A stretch of 64,000 nucleotides of DNA from JBGVSA01 sp041807905 (GTDB lineage: Bacteria > Pseudomonadota > Gammaproteobacteria > Burkholderiales > Rhodocyclaceae): positions 219,784 through 283,783 of the forward strand of contig NZ_JBGVSA010000002.1 in the NCBI RefSeq assembly GCF_041807905.1. Direction: 5' to 3'. A model generated the notes under the pieces. The model saw nothing but the letters and a program-made list of their open reading frames with translations, was not told where the DNA came from and ran no database searches. Positions 43,591 to 52,077 of this stretch are shown here, one piece after another (the first letter of the stretch is position 1; every line of letters begins with the position of its first letter). The translations under genes and the position numbers were made by a program.

Positions 43591-45384
43591 ATGCAGCATA
43601 TTCGCAATTTCTCGATCATCGCCCACATCGACCACGGCAAATCGACCCTGGCCGATCGCATCATCCAGCGCTGCGGAGGCCTGTCCGACCGCGAGATGGA
43701 GGAGCAGGTGCTTGACTCGATGGACATCGAGCGCGAGCGCGGTATCACCATCAAGGCGCAGACCGCGGCGCTGACCTACGTGGCGCGCGACGGCCAGAAG
43801 TACAACCTCAACCTCATCGACACTCCGGGGCACGTCGACTTCTCGTACGAAGTCAGCCGGTCGTTGTCGGCGTGCGAAGGTGCGCTGCTGGTGGTGGATG
43901 CGTCGCAAGGCGTCGAAGCGCAGACGGTTGCGAACTGCTACACAGCGCTCGAGCTCGGCGTCGAAGTCGTGCCCGTGCTCAACAAGATGGATCTGCCGCA
44001 GGCCGATCCGGACAACGCGCGCCAGGAAATCGAAGACGTCATCGGCATTGACGCCACCGATGCGATCCCCTGTTCCGCCAAGACCGGCATGGGCATCGAC
44101 GACATCCTCGAAGCCGCCATTGCACGCATACCGCCCCCGCAGGGCAGCCCTGCCAATCCGCTCAAGGCATTGATCATCGACTCGTGGTTCGACAACTACG
44201 TCGGCGTGGTCATGCTGGTGCGTGTGGTCGACGGCGTGCTGCGCCCGAAGGACAAGATCCTGTTCATGTCGACCGGCGCGCAGTTCCTGTGCGAGCAGGT
44301 CGGAGTGTTCTCGCCGAAGTCGATCTCGCGCGACGCGCTCTCGGCCGGCGAAGTGGGTTTCGTCATCGCCGGCATCAAGGAGCTGAAGGCCGCCAAGGTT
44401 GGCGACACCATCACGCTGGCCGGCACACCGGCGCCGGAGCCGCTGCCCGGTTTCAAGGAAATCAAGCCGCAGGTCTTTGCCGGTCTGTACCCGGTCGAGT
44501 CCTCCGAGTACGACCAACTGCGCGAATCGCTCGAAAAACTCAAGCTCAACGACGCCTCGCTCCAGTACGAGCCCGAAGTCTCGCAAGCGCTCGGTTTTGG
44601 CTTCCGCTGTGGCTTCCTCGGCCTGCTGCACATGGAAATCGTGCAGGAGCGCCTGGAGCGCGAGTTCGACATGGATCTCATCACCACCGCGCCGACCGTG
44701 GTGTATGAGGTCGTCATGAGCAGTGGCGAAGTCATCAAGATCGAAAATCCGTCCAAGCTGCCCGATATCAGCAAGATCGAAGAAGTCCGCGAACCGATGA
44801 TCACGGCCACGATCTTCCTGCCGCAGGACTACGTCGGCTCGGTCATGACGCTGTGCAATCAAAAGCGCGGCAACCAGGTCGACATGCACTACCACGGCCG
44901 GCAGGTGAAGCTGGTCTACGAAATGCCGATGGCCGAAGTGGTCATGGACTTCTTCGACAAGCTCAAGTCGGTGTCGCGCGGCTACGCCTCGCTCGACTAC
45001 GAGTTCAAGGAATATCGCTCGGCCGACGTGGTCAAGCTCGACATGCTGGTCGGCGGCGAAAAGGTCGACGCCCTGTCGGTCATCGTCCACCGCGCCAACG
45101 CGCAATATCGTGGCCGCGAACTGGCCGCCAAGCTGCGCGAACTGATCCCGCGCCAGATGTTCGACGTCGCCGTGCAGGCCGCCATCGGCTCGCACATCAT
45201 CTCGCGCGAAACCATCAAGGCGCTGCGCAAGAACGTGCTGGCCAAGTGCTATGGCGGCGACATCTCCCGCAAGCGCAAGCTGCTCGAAAAGCAGAAAGAA
45301 GGCAAAAAGCGCATGAAGCAGGTCGGCAACGTGGAGATCCCGCAGGAAGCCTTCCTGGCCGTGCTTCGCACGGACGAAAAGTAA
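43591..45384 (+). CDS. lepA: Elongation factor 4 (LepA)
   Basis: This 597-aa ribosome-dependent GTPase has FSIIAHIDHGKSTLADRIIQ (P-loop), ERGITIKAQTAAL, DTPGHVDFSYEVSRSLSACE and NKMDLPQADPD. The diagnostic C-terminal domain (HRANAQYRGRELAAKLRELI, then ISRKRKLLEKQKEGKKRMKQ) identifies LepA. There is no clear Shine-Dalgarno; a hairpin with a short T-run comes just before the ATG. It opens lepA-lepB-DUF4845-rnc-era. Confidence 0.96.
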   Translation: MQHIRNFSIIAHIDHGKSTLADRIIQRCGGLSDREMEEQVLDSMDIERERGITIKAQTAALTYVARDGQKYNLNLIDTPGHVDFSYEVSRSLSACEGALLVVDASQGVEAQTVANCYTALELGVEVVPVLNKMDLPQADPDNARQEIEDVIGIDATDAIPCSAKTGMGIDDILEAAIARIPPPQGSPANPLKALIIDSWFDNYVGVVMLVRVVDGVLRPKDKILFMSTGAQFLCEQVGVFSPKSISRDALSAGEVGFVIAGIKELKAAKVGDTITLAGTPAPEPLPGFKEIKPQVFAGLYPVESSEYDQLRESLEKLKLNDASLQYEPEVSQALGFGFRCGFLGLLHMEIVQERLEREFDMDLITTAPTVVYEVVMSSGEVIKIENPSKLPDISKIEEVREPMITATIFLPQDYVGSVMTLCNQKRGNQVDMHYHGRQVKLVYEMPMAEVVMDFFDKLKSVSRGYASLDYEFKEYRSADVVKLDMLVGGEKVDALSVIVHRANAQYRGRELAAKLRELIPRQMFDVAVQAAIGSHIISRETIKALRKNVLAKCYGGDISRKRKLLEKQKEGKKRMKQVGNVEIPQEAFLAVLRTDEK

Positions 45385-45489
45385 AGCAGGTCGAGCATTG
45401 TCGACCGATTGTCGGGCCGCGCCGAACTCCGGCCGCGGCCTTTGTCCAAGAACCGTTCTTAACGGGGTTTTCCGCCTTTCGGGGGGATT

Positions 45490-46464
45490 GTGGATTTTGC
45501 GCTGATTCTGTTCTTGCTGAGTGTCGTCACCGGCATCCTGTGGTGTATCGACGTGTTTTACGCCCGCAAGCGTCGCCAGGCGCGTGCCAAGACCTTGCTG
45601 GGTCGCGCGGCGGACGCGCGCCGCGGCGGCGAGCACTCCAAGGCCGAGATGCTGCTGACGGCCGAAGGCATCAGCCAGTCCGATGCCCGCAACGCGTTGC
45701 GCGGCCTCGAAGGGCCCGACGCCGACAAAGTGACCGTGCGGCTGCCCGATCCATGGTGGGTCGAATACGGTGCCAGCTTTTTCGCGGTGATCCTGCCGAT
45801 CTTCCTGCTGCGTTCATTCTGGATCGAACCGTTCCGCATTCCGTCCGGCTCCATGATCCCGACGCTGCTGGTCGGAGACTTCATTCTTGTGAACAAATAC
45901 ACCTACGGCGTGCGCCTGCCTGTGCTCAACAAGAAAGTCATCGAAGTCGGCTCGCCGCAGCGTGGCGATGTATTTGTCTTCCGCTATCCGTACGACACCA
46001 CACAGGACTACATCAAGCGTGTCATCGGCGTGCCGGGCGACAAGGTGGCCTACATCAACAAGCGTCTGACCATCAACGGACAGCAGATTCCCGTCCGTCC
46101 GCACGGCGATTACCTTGATCCGCAGACCTTTGGCGTGTCCCAGGCCTTTGAGGAAAACTTGAACGGTAAGGTGCATCAGATCCTGAATGATCGCGATGCC
46201 CCTGCGTTCGTGCCGGAAGGCATCGTCAAGCAATTCCCTCATCGCGAGAATTGCACCTACAGCGGTGAGGGTGTGACCTGCACGGTGCCGGCCGGCTACT
46301 ACTTTGCGATGGGCGACAACCGTGACCAGAGCGCTGACTCGCGCATGTGGGGCTTCGTGCCGGACGAAAATATCGTCGGCAAGGCCTTCTTCATCTGGTT
46401 CCATGCGGACAGCATCCTGCCGCCGAGGGGCATCCGGTTCGACCGCATCGGCAGTTTCAACTGA
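45490..46464 (+). CDS. lepB: Signal peptidase I
   Basis: This 324-aa membrane protease removes Sec signal peptides. Two membrane segments lie near residues 3-20 (ALILFLLSVVTGILWCID) and 94-113. The catalytic dyad is visible: Ser121 in IPSGSMIPTLLVGD and Lys176 in DYIKRVIGVPGDKV. The box with MGDNRDQSADSRMWG is conserved. The start is GTG 45490 after a G-rich stretch. It lies 34 bases before the DUF4845 gene. Confidence 0.94.
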   Translation: MDFALILFLLSVVTGILWCIDVFYARKRRQARAKTLLGRAADARRGGEHSKAEMLLTAEGISQSDARNALRGLEGPDADKVTVRLPDPWWVEYGASFFAVILPIFLLRSFWIEPFRIPSGSMIPTLLVGDFILVNKYTYGVRLPVLNKKVIEVGSPQRGDVFVFRYPYDTTQDYIKRVIGVPGDKVAYINKRLTINGQQIPVRPHGDYLDPQTFGVSQAFEENLNGKVHQILNDRDAPAFVPEGIVKQFPHRENCTYSGEGVTCTVPAGYYFAMGDNRDQSADSRMWGFVPDENIVGKAFFIWFHADSILPPRGIRFDRIGSFN

Positions 46465-46498
46465 CGTCGCCGCCACTACGAAAACCCGGGGGAACACC

Positions 46499-46870
46499 AT
46501 GAAACGCCAGAAGGGGCTTACGCTGATTTCCACCTTGATCGTCGGACTGGTGCTGCTGGCAGCGCTGCTGCTGGCGCTCAAGCTGGTGCCGGTCTACAAC
46601 GAATTCTTTTCGGTGAAAAAGGCGTTCAACAACGTCGTCCGTTCGGTCGACGTCTCGTCACCGCCGTCAGCCTTCCGTTCCGCCTTCCAACGCTACCAGG
46701 AAGTCGACGATATTGAATCGGTCGATCCTGAAACCATCGTGGTGACCAAGGAAAACGGCAAGGCCTATCTTTCCGTCGATTACCAGCGCAAGGTCAAGCT
46801 GTTCGGCAACGTCAGCCTGTTGTTCGATTTTTCCGTAGGCTCGGCTGGCGCACCGGCTGCCGCCGATTGA
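46499..46870 (+). CDS. DUF4845 family membrane protein
   Basis: This 123-aa protein has a single N-terminal membrane anchor (residues 8-30, LTLISTLIVGLVLLAALLLA) preceded by a type-IV-pilin-like basic KRQKG start, then a soluble domain. The N-terminus resembles pseudopilins, but the family (DUF4845) is found between lepB and rnc in many beta- and gammaproteobacteria and has no assigned role. The ATG at 46499 follows GGGGGA. Its stop may overlap an rnc TTG start. Confidence 0.85.
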   Translation: MKRQKGLTLISTLIVGLVLLAALLLALKLVPVYNEFFSVKKAFNNVVRSVDVSSPPSAFRSAFQRYQEVDDIESVDPETIVVTKENGKAYLSVDYQRKVKLFGNVSLLFDFSVGSAGAPAAAD

Positions 46871-46881
46871 GTGTCTGTTTC

Positions 46882-47553
46882 GTGAATCTGTCCGCCCTCG
46901 AACGTGCGATCGACTATCGGTTCCAGCAGCCCGGACTGCTGCGCCAGGCGGTGACGCATCGCAGCTTCAGCGCCGATAACAACGAGCGGCTCGAGTTCCT
47001 GGGCGACAGTATCCTGAACATGGTGGTGGCAATGGCCCTTTACGGGCGCTTTGCCACGCTCAAGGAAGGCGAGCTGTCGCGCCTGCGTGCAAGCCTCGTG
47101 CGGCAGGAGGCGCTCCAACTGATTGCCGAGCGCATCGGCGTGGGCGAAGCGCTGCGGCTGGGAGAAGGCGAACTGCGCAGCGGCGGACACCGCCGGCCTT
47201 CGATCCTGGCCGATGCGACCGAAGCCATCTTCGGCGCAGTGTTCCTCGACGGCGGGTTCGACGCCGCCCGCCGCGTCATCGATCGCCTGTATATCGACAC
47301 GCTGGACGGTCTCGATCCCGCCGTGTCGCGCAAAGACCCCAAGACCGCCTTGCAGGAATACCTGCAGGGCCGCCGCATGTCGCTGCCGCGCTACGAACTC
47401 GTCCACATGCGGGGCGAGGCCCACGCGCAGGAATTCGAAGTCGAATGCGTGATGGGCGAACTTGATCTGCGCACGCGTGGCGTGGGCGGCAGTCGTCGCG
47501 CAGCCGAACAGGCGGCCGCCAAGGCCGCACTCGACCAGATCGCCTTGCTTTGA
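46882..47553 (+). CDS. rnc: Ribonuclease III
   Basis: This enzyme of about 223 aa cuts double-stranded RNA, including rRNA precursors. The signature NERLEFLGDSILNMVVAMAL holds the catalytic acids; the second site is in DATEAIFGAVFLDGGFDAAR. The C-terminal dsRNA-binding domain begins near DPKTALQEYLQGRRMSLPRY and ends with SRRAAEQAAAKAAL. The start is GTG 46882, which gives NLSALERAIDYRF like relatives; TTG 46867, overlapping the previous stop, is the alternative. Confidence 0.94.
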   Translation: MNLSALERAIDYRFQQPGLLRQAVTHRSFSADNNERLEFLGDSILNMVVAMALYGRFATLKEGELSRLRASLVRQEALQLIAERIGVGEALRLGEGELRSGGHRRPSILADATEAIFGAVFLDGGFDAARRVIDRLYIDTLDGLDPAVSRKDPKTALQEYLQGRRMSLPRYELVHMRGEAHAQEFEVECVMGELDLRTRGVGGSRRAAEQAAAKAALDQIALL

Positions 47554-47704
47554 GGCGATTCCACCGGGCGCGGCGCGAGCCCTTGTGGCACTCGCCGGCT
47601 GCCGCGCGAAGGCGTAGCATCCCGGCGATCTCCGCGCCCACGCGCGGTTTGTAGCACCCATGGCCGGTAATGTTGCCGGTGATCACCTGTCTGAAGGATT
47701 TCCC

Positions 47705-48598
47705 ATGACTGAAAACATGCTTCCGCACACCGGCTTCGTCGCCATCGTCGGGCGCCCCAACGTCGGCAAGTCGACGCTCCTCAACCGTCTGATCGGCCAG
47801 AAGATCAGCATCGTCTCGCGCAAGGCGCAGACCACGCGCCACCGCATCACGGGCGTGCTGACCGAAGGTTCTAACCAGTTCATCTTCGTCGACACGCCGG
47901 GTTTCCAGACGCGTCACCGCAATGCGCTCAACCGCGGGATGAACCGCACCGTCACGCAGGTGCTGTCGGAAGTCGACGTCATCCTGTTCGTGATCGAGTC
48001 CGGCCGCTTCGGCGCCGAGGATCGCCAGGTACTGGAGTTGATGCCGAAGGGCGCCCGCGTCGTGCTGGTCATCAACAAGGTCGACCTGTTGGAGGACAAG
48101 GGCGAACTGCTGCCGTTCATCCAGAAAATGAACGATGAATTCCCCTTTGCCGACATCGTTCCGGTCAGCGCCCAGCGCGGCAACAACGCGCCCGAACTGC
48201 TCCGCACCGTAGGCCAGTATCTGCCGCAAGGCGACTGGATGTTTGGCGAGGAAGACATCACCGACCGCAGCGAGCGCTTCCTGGCGTCCGAATTCCTGCG
48301 CGAAAAACTCTTCCGGCTGGTGGGGGAAGAGCTGCCTTACGGCATGGCGGTGGAAATTGAAAAATTCGAAGTCGAAGGCAATCTGCGCCGCATCCATGCC
48401 GCCATCATCGTCGACAAAGAGGGGCACAAGGGCATCGTCATCGGCAAGGGTGGGGAGCGTCTCAAGCGCATTTCCACCGAAGCGCGCGTCGATCTCGAAA
48501 AACTCTTCGACGGCAAGGTCTACCTCGAAGTGTGGGTGAAAGTGAAGAGCGGCTGGGCCGACGACGAACGTGCGCTGAAGAGTCTCGGCTACGAATGA
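47705..48598 (+). CDS. era: GTPase Era
   Basis: This 297-aa GTPase helps 30S maturation by binding the 3' end of 16S rRNA. It has VGRPNVGKSTLLNRLIGQKI, KAQTTRHRITGV, VDTPGFQT and NKVDLLEDK, then a C-terminal KH domain (VIGKGGERLKRISTEARVDL). ATG 47705 has GAAGGA six bases upstream; an in-frame start at 47660 is not supported. In Bordetella-like genomes recO follows era; here the order is broken by a VOC gene. Confidence 0.96.
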   Translation: MTENMLPHTGFVAIVGRPNVGKSTLLNRLIGQKISIVSRKAQTTRHRITGVLTEGSNQFIFVDTPGFQTRHRNALNRGMNRTVTQVLSEVDVILFVIESGRFGAEDRQVLELMPKGARVVLVINKVDLLEDKGELLPFIQKMNDEFPFADIVPVSAQRGNNAPELLRTVGQYLPQGDWMFGEEDITDRSERFLASEFLREKLFRLVGEELPYGMAVEIEKFEVEGNLRRIHAAIIVDKEGHKGIVIGKGGERLKRISTEARVDLEKLFDGKVYLEVWVKVKSGWADDERALKSLGYE

Positions 48599-48608
48599 TG
48601 CCGAGCCT

Positions 48609-48652
48609 GCCCACGTAACGCCGCGCGTGGGCGTGTGCGGCGACGTCGCCGC
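48609..48652 (+). other. Paired hairpins between era and the convergent VOC gene
   Basis: GCCCACG at 48609-48615 pairs with CGTGGGC at 48626-48632, and the 16-base perfect palindrome at 48637-48652 follows. Neither has a T-run. They probably mark the 3' ends of both convergent transcripts. Confidence 0.5.
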
Positions 48653-49041
48653 TACACAGTGATTTCGATCCGGTTGCCTTCCGGATCGAGAATCACGCTC
48701 TCGTAGTATCCGTCCCCCGTGCGTCGCGGCCCATCGAGCCGCACGCATCCTTCTGCCTCAAGCTTCCGTGTCAGCGCGTCGACCTCCTGCTCGGAGCCGA
48801 CCGAGATTGCCATGTGGGTGTATCCCATCTGCATGACATGCGGGTCATCCCCAGCCGGAAGAATGTCCGGCCGCTGCATGAGTTCCAGCCGCGCGCCCGA
48901 GTCGAAACTCAGGAATATCGAGGCGAAACGTTTCTTTTCATTCACGTATCGCGGCGAGGCCATCGCGCCGAAGTGGCGCACGTAAAACGCGCTCAGTCCG
49001 TCGACGTCGCGGGCCCAGAGGGCAATGTGTTCGATGCGCAT
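48652..49041 (-). CDS. VOC family (glyoxalase/bleomycin-resistance fold) protein
   Basis: This 129-aa single VOC domain has EHIALWARDVDGLSAFYVRH at the start, YTHMAISVGSEQEVDALTRK in the middle and the late metal-ligand pattern in GYYESVILDPEGNRIEI. His and Glu ligands are at the expected places. Substrate cannot be told; such proteins include lactoylglutathione lyases and resistance factors. ATG 49041 is preceded by GGGAG on the minus strand; a longer in-frame extension to 49419 would run through the fimbrial promoter region and is not supported. Confidence 0.88.
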   Translation of the reverse strand: MRIEHIALWARDVDGLSAFYVRHFGAMASPRYVNEKKRFASIFLSFDSGARLELMQRPDILPAGDDPHVMQMGYTHMAISVGSEQEVDALTRKLEAEGCVRLDGPRRTGDGYYESVILDPEGNRIEITV

Positions 49042-49279
49042 GAAAGACTCCCAAGGTGGCTGCTGGAGATTGTCCGTCACCGATTTCCTTCGGGCGGTGA
49101 CATCCATCCGACGACTCGCAGATTGTGCGCCGGGTGTTCGAAACATTCTGTATTCGTTACTCGGACACATCTGACTTTGCTGGAAGGATGTCCCGATATT
49201 TGCTCTTGTTCTTGCCTTGCACAATCCGCGTCCAATGACGTCAGGGTCATCCCTGAACGACAAACGCGGAGGAGCGACA
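49042..49279 (+). promoter_or_regulatory. Divergent control region of the VOC gene and fimbrial operon
   Basis: This 238-base stretch holds no gene. It must carry the promoter of the fimbrial operon (plus) and of the VOC gene (minus). A TTTCCTT near 49084 resembles half of a Bordetella BvgA site, but one half-site in a region this size is weak. GGAGGAG at 49268-49274 is the ribosome site for the first fimbrial gene. Confidence 0.4.
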
Positions 49280-50560
49280 GTGAGCACTCGGTTTTGGGCA
49301 GCAGCAATCGTTTGGACGACGGTGGCCCTGTGTCTGAAGACACAGGTCGCGCACGCCGGCTGCCTGTACCAGGCCTCCACGAGCACCAATAACTGGTCGC
49401 TGGCGCAGAACCAGCCCATCGGCCCGTCCTCGCTGACGATCTACCCGCTGCGTTTCCAGCCGGCCGGCACGGTGCTGTTCGATCGTACCTACGATATGAG
49501 CGAACTGCTCGCGGCCGACCCGGAAGTCGTGCTCTACAAATGCCAGAACGCAAACGACGCGGCGACCTCCTTTGCTGCCCTGCGGCTGGATGACACCTAC
49601 CAGTACGGCGGCTTCACCGCCAACGGCACGCAGTATTACTTCATGCAGTACGTCTACCCGGCGCAGGCGCCGGCGACGCACCACACCACCACGGGTTGGG
49701 CCTTGTTCGGCGTGAATCCGGATGGAACCGAGCGCGCAATGATCTGGCGCGACGACACGTCGTTGTCCAACACGGCCGTGCAGTTCTCGGTGAGCGGCTA
49801 CGAGGCATCCACGCTGTCGGACAAGGCGACGTACCCCTATGTCGTGAAGGTCAAGCACTTTCCGCGTGTGCGGCTGGTGTTCGCTCGCGCACCGTATGAC
49901 GAAAACAAGTTCGCCGTCGTGAGCGACGGACTCATCGGCCGCATTGGTTACGGGGCGTACGCCGGCCTTTATTCGACCGACGCGACCTACGGCTACATCA
50001 AGTTCGGCAACTACCAGCCCACGGCCACCGCCGCGTGCGGCGTGTCGGACGTGCCGCGCACCGTGAACCTGGGTACGCATGCCAAGGCCACGATCGTCGA
50101 GGACGGCGGCGGCGACTGGGTCAGCTTTCCCGTGCAATACGAATGCAGCGGCACCAACTCGCCGATCGGCAGCCTGCGCGTCGGATTCGAGCCGCAGAAC
50201 CGCAACCGGCTGGTATCGGGCGATCCGCGCTTCCTGTTGTCGGATGACAGCGGCACCAACGCCACCGGCGTGGCCATCGTGCATCGCCGCAGCGGCGAAA
50301 CGAGTAACCGCAACTGGGTGCAGAACTCCGGCTGCAACGGCGTGAGCACCAGCACCGAAAACCACTCGAACTGCCCCCTGGCATCGGGGCAGGGGCAGGC
50401 CGATGGCTGGTACCCGGTACAGCCCGTATCGAGCGGAACGAGCGACGGCCTGAACTACTACGGCGAAAACTTCGAGGCACGCATCGAGCATCTCACGGGC
50501 CAATCCGTGACGCCCGGAACGGTGCGCGCCACGGTCAATGTGCTGGTGAACCAGCCATGA
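49280..50560 (+). CDS. Fimbrial tip adhesin with C-terminal pilin domain
   Basis: This 426-aa secreted protein begins at GTG 49280 behind GGAGGAG. It has a signal peptide (FWAAAIVWTTVALCLKTQVAHA) and then a unique N-terminal domain of about 230 residues. A fimbrial pilin-type domain follows from about residue 255 (ACGVSDVPRTVNLGTHAKAT and QNSGCNGVSTSTENHSNCPL) to the end, finishing in the hydrophobic strand GTVRATVNVLVN that a chaperone would bind. This two-domain layout is that of tip adhesins such as Bordetella FimD or E. coli FimH. The ligand is unknown. The adhesin gene comes first in the operon, which is less usual than last. Confidence 0.8.
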   Translation: MSTRFWAAAIVWTTVALCLKTQVAHAGCLYQASTSTNNWSLAQNQPIGPSSLTIYPLRFQPAGTVLFDRTYDMSELLAADPEVVLYKCQNANDAATSFAALRLDDTYQYGGFTANGTQYYFMQYVYPAQAPATHHTTTGWALFGVNPDGTERAMIWRDDTSLSNTAVQFSVSGYEASTLSDKATYPYVVKVKHFPRVRLVFARAPYDENKFAVVSDGLIGRIGYGAYAGLYSTDATYGYIKFGNYQPTATAACGVSDVPRTVNLGTHAKATIVEDGGGDWVSFPVQYECSGTNSPIGSLRVGFEPQNRNRLVSGDPRFLLSDDSGTNATGVAIVHRRSGETSNRNWVQNSGCNGVSTSTENHSNCPLASGQGQADGWYPVQPVSSGTSDGLNYYGENFEARIEHLTGQSVTPGTVRATVNVLVNQP

Positions 50561-50713
50561 CGGGCGTAATGGCCCGCAACTTCCATGTCCGTGTCCGGCT
50601 TTCCGGGATGCGGCAGGACGCATGTCTTGCGCTGTGCAAAAGGCATGCAAATGTGTGTCGCCTGCCGTATGCAGCGCGAATTGACGACAAACCTCTTTGA
50701 ATCGAGGAAAACC

Positions 50714-51244
50714 ATGAAACTGAAGACCACTTTCTCCATTCTCGCTGCTACCGGCCTGCTGTCGCTGACGGGCGCTGCCTACGCGGACAACACCATCACT
50801 TTCGACGGTGAAGTCGTAGACACCACCTGCGAGCCGGCAGTCGCCAACGGCGACTACACCGTCGTGCTCGACCAGGTCGCCAAGTCGGAGCTGAGCGCCG
50901 TCGGCGTCTACAGCCGCGTGAGCACGCCGTTCTCGCTGCAGTTCATCAACTGCCCGGCAACCGCGACGCAAGTCGGCGTGGTGCTCAACTCCAGCACCTA
51001 CGACGCCACCACCGGAAACCTGACCGACGTCGCCGGCTACGGCAGCGATGCCGTCCAGATCGCCGTTCAGGACGAAGCCGGCGACCCAGTCGTGGTCGGT
51101 GCCGCTGCGCCGACGTCGCTCGTACCGGTGGTCAATGGCACGGCGTCGATTCCGTTTACCGCCAACTACTACGTCAAGGACATCGCAGGCGTGACGGTCG
51201 GTCTCATCAAGACCACCGCCGTCTACTCCGTTCGCACGCAGTAA
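50714..51244 (+). CDS. Major fimbrial subunit
   Basis: This 176-aa pilin has a signal peptide (LKTTFSILAATGLLSLTGAAYA), the first Cys in GEVVDTTCEPAVANGDYTVV, the second Cys in FINCPATATQVGVVLNSSTY and a C-terminal strand LIKTTAVYSVRTQ for donor-strand exchange. The opening TFDGEVVDTTC resembles Bordetella fimbrial subunits. GAGGAAA precedes the ATG. A strong hairpin follows the gene, which fits a need for more subunit than chaperone. The preceding gap of 153 bases shows no gene. Confidence 0.88.
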   Translation: MKLKTTFSILAATGLLSLTGAAYADNTITFDGEVVDTTCEPAVANGDYTVVLDQVAKSELSAVGVYSRVSTPFSLQFINCPATATQVGVVLNSSTYDATTGNLTDVAGYGSDAVQIAVQDEAGDPVVVGAAAPTSLVPVVNGTASIPFTANYYVKDIAGVTVGLIKTTAVYSVRTQ

Positions 51245-51258
51245 TTCGTCCGCAGCAC

Positions 51259-51287
51259 CCCCGCGCGTCGTTGATCGATGCGCGGGG
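51259..51287 (+). terminator. GC-rich hairpin after the major pilin gene
   Basis: CCCCGCGC at 51259-51266 pairs with GCGCGGGG at 51280-51287. There is no T-run. In fimbrial operons such structures commonly protect pilin mRNA or lower downstream expression. Confidence 0.5.
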
Positions 51288-51309
51288 CTTCATTCCGGGG
51301 AGTCGCATC

Positions 51310-52077
51310 GTGATCTTCAGGAAAGTCATGGCCACCGTGCTGGCCGCATGTCTCGCCCACGCGGTGCCCGCGTCTGCTGGCGTCGTCATGTACGGCACGC
51401 GCGTCATCTACCACGAAGACAATCGTACGGTCTCCGTGCGCCTGGCCAACAAGGACAACGTACCCAACCTCATGCAGGTGTGGGTGGATCATGGTGAAGG
51501 TCGTCCGCCCGAGGGCGCCGATGCTGTCCCGTTCGTCGTCACGCCGCCGCTGTTCCGTCTCGCGCCGCAAGGCCAGCAGAACGTACGCATCGCCTTCGAC
51601 GCCGCTGCGGGCGCCTCGTTGCCGCGTGATCGCGAGTCACTCTTCTGGTTCAACTTCCTGCAAGTGCCGCCCACCGATGCTCACGCCCAGCAAGCCCAGG
51701 CGATGATGCAAATGGCATTTCACCAGCAGGTCAAGCTTTTCTACCGCCCCGCGGGTCTGCAGGGCGATCCGGCACAAGTGCCGGCCGCGCTGCGCTTCGC
51801 CATCGAGCCGGTGCCTGGCAAAAAGGGCGCATGGCAGATCGTCGTGAACAATCCGACGCCCTATCACGCGAGCTTTTCCGGGCGCGTTGCGCTGAGCGCG
51901 GGTGGCACCGAAACCGAGATCGACATGGGCGACCAGCCCACGGTGGCACCGTTCGCTTCGGTTTCGTGGCCGGTGACGAAGGTGCAGGCGCCTGCCGGCG
52001 GTGAGATCGCGTTCTCGCTGATCGGCGATCGTGGCAACCTCATGGCGGGCCGCGCGGCTGTCGCGGTACGGCAATGA
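51310..52077 (+). CDS. Periplasmic fimbrial chaperone 1 (PapD-like)
   Basis: This 255-aa chaperone has a signal peptide (ATVLAACLAHAVPASA) and the N-terminal domain GVVMYGTRVIYHEDNRTVSV with the pilin-binding Arg. ESLFWFNFLQVPP and a long loop precede VKLFYRP, where the binding Lys lies. The loop of about 20 residues between the last two strands is longer than in chaperone 2. The start is GTG 51310 with GGGGAG upstream. It overlaps the usher gene by four bases. Confidence 0.9.
   Translation: MIFRKVMATVLAACLAHAVPASAGVVMYGTRVIYHEDNRTVSVRLANKDNVPNLMQVWVDHGEGRPPEGADAVPFVVTPPLFRLAPQGQQNVRIAFDAAAGASLPRDRESLFWFNFLQVPPTDAHAQQAQAMMQMAFHQQVKLFYRPAGLQGDPAQVPAALRFAIEPVPGKKGAWQIVVNNPTPYHASFSGRVALSAGGTETEIDMGDQPTVAPFASVSWPVTKVQAPAGGEIAFSLIGDRGNLMAGRAAVAVRQ

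Noticed and set aside
43540..45636. 698-aa minus-strand frame opposite lepA
   Set aside because: Shadow of lepA caused by third-position GC bias; it has no start signals and no family likeness.
46499..46870. DUF4845 gene as a type IV pseudopilin
   Set aside because: The N-terminus is pilin-like, but gene context (lepB to rnc) and length match the DUF4845 family and no pilus genes are near.
49247..50971. 574-aa minus-strand frame opposite the fimbrial adhesin and pilin genes
   Set aside because: The plus-strand genes have signal peptides, ribosome sites and pilin motifs; the antisense frame has none of these.
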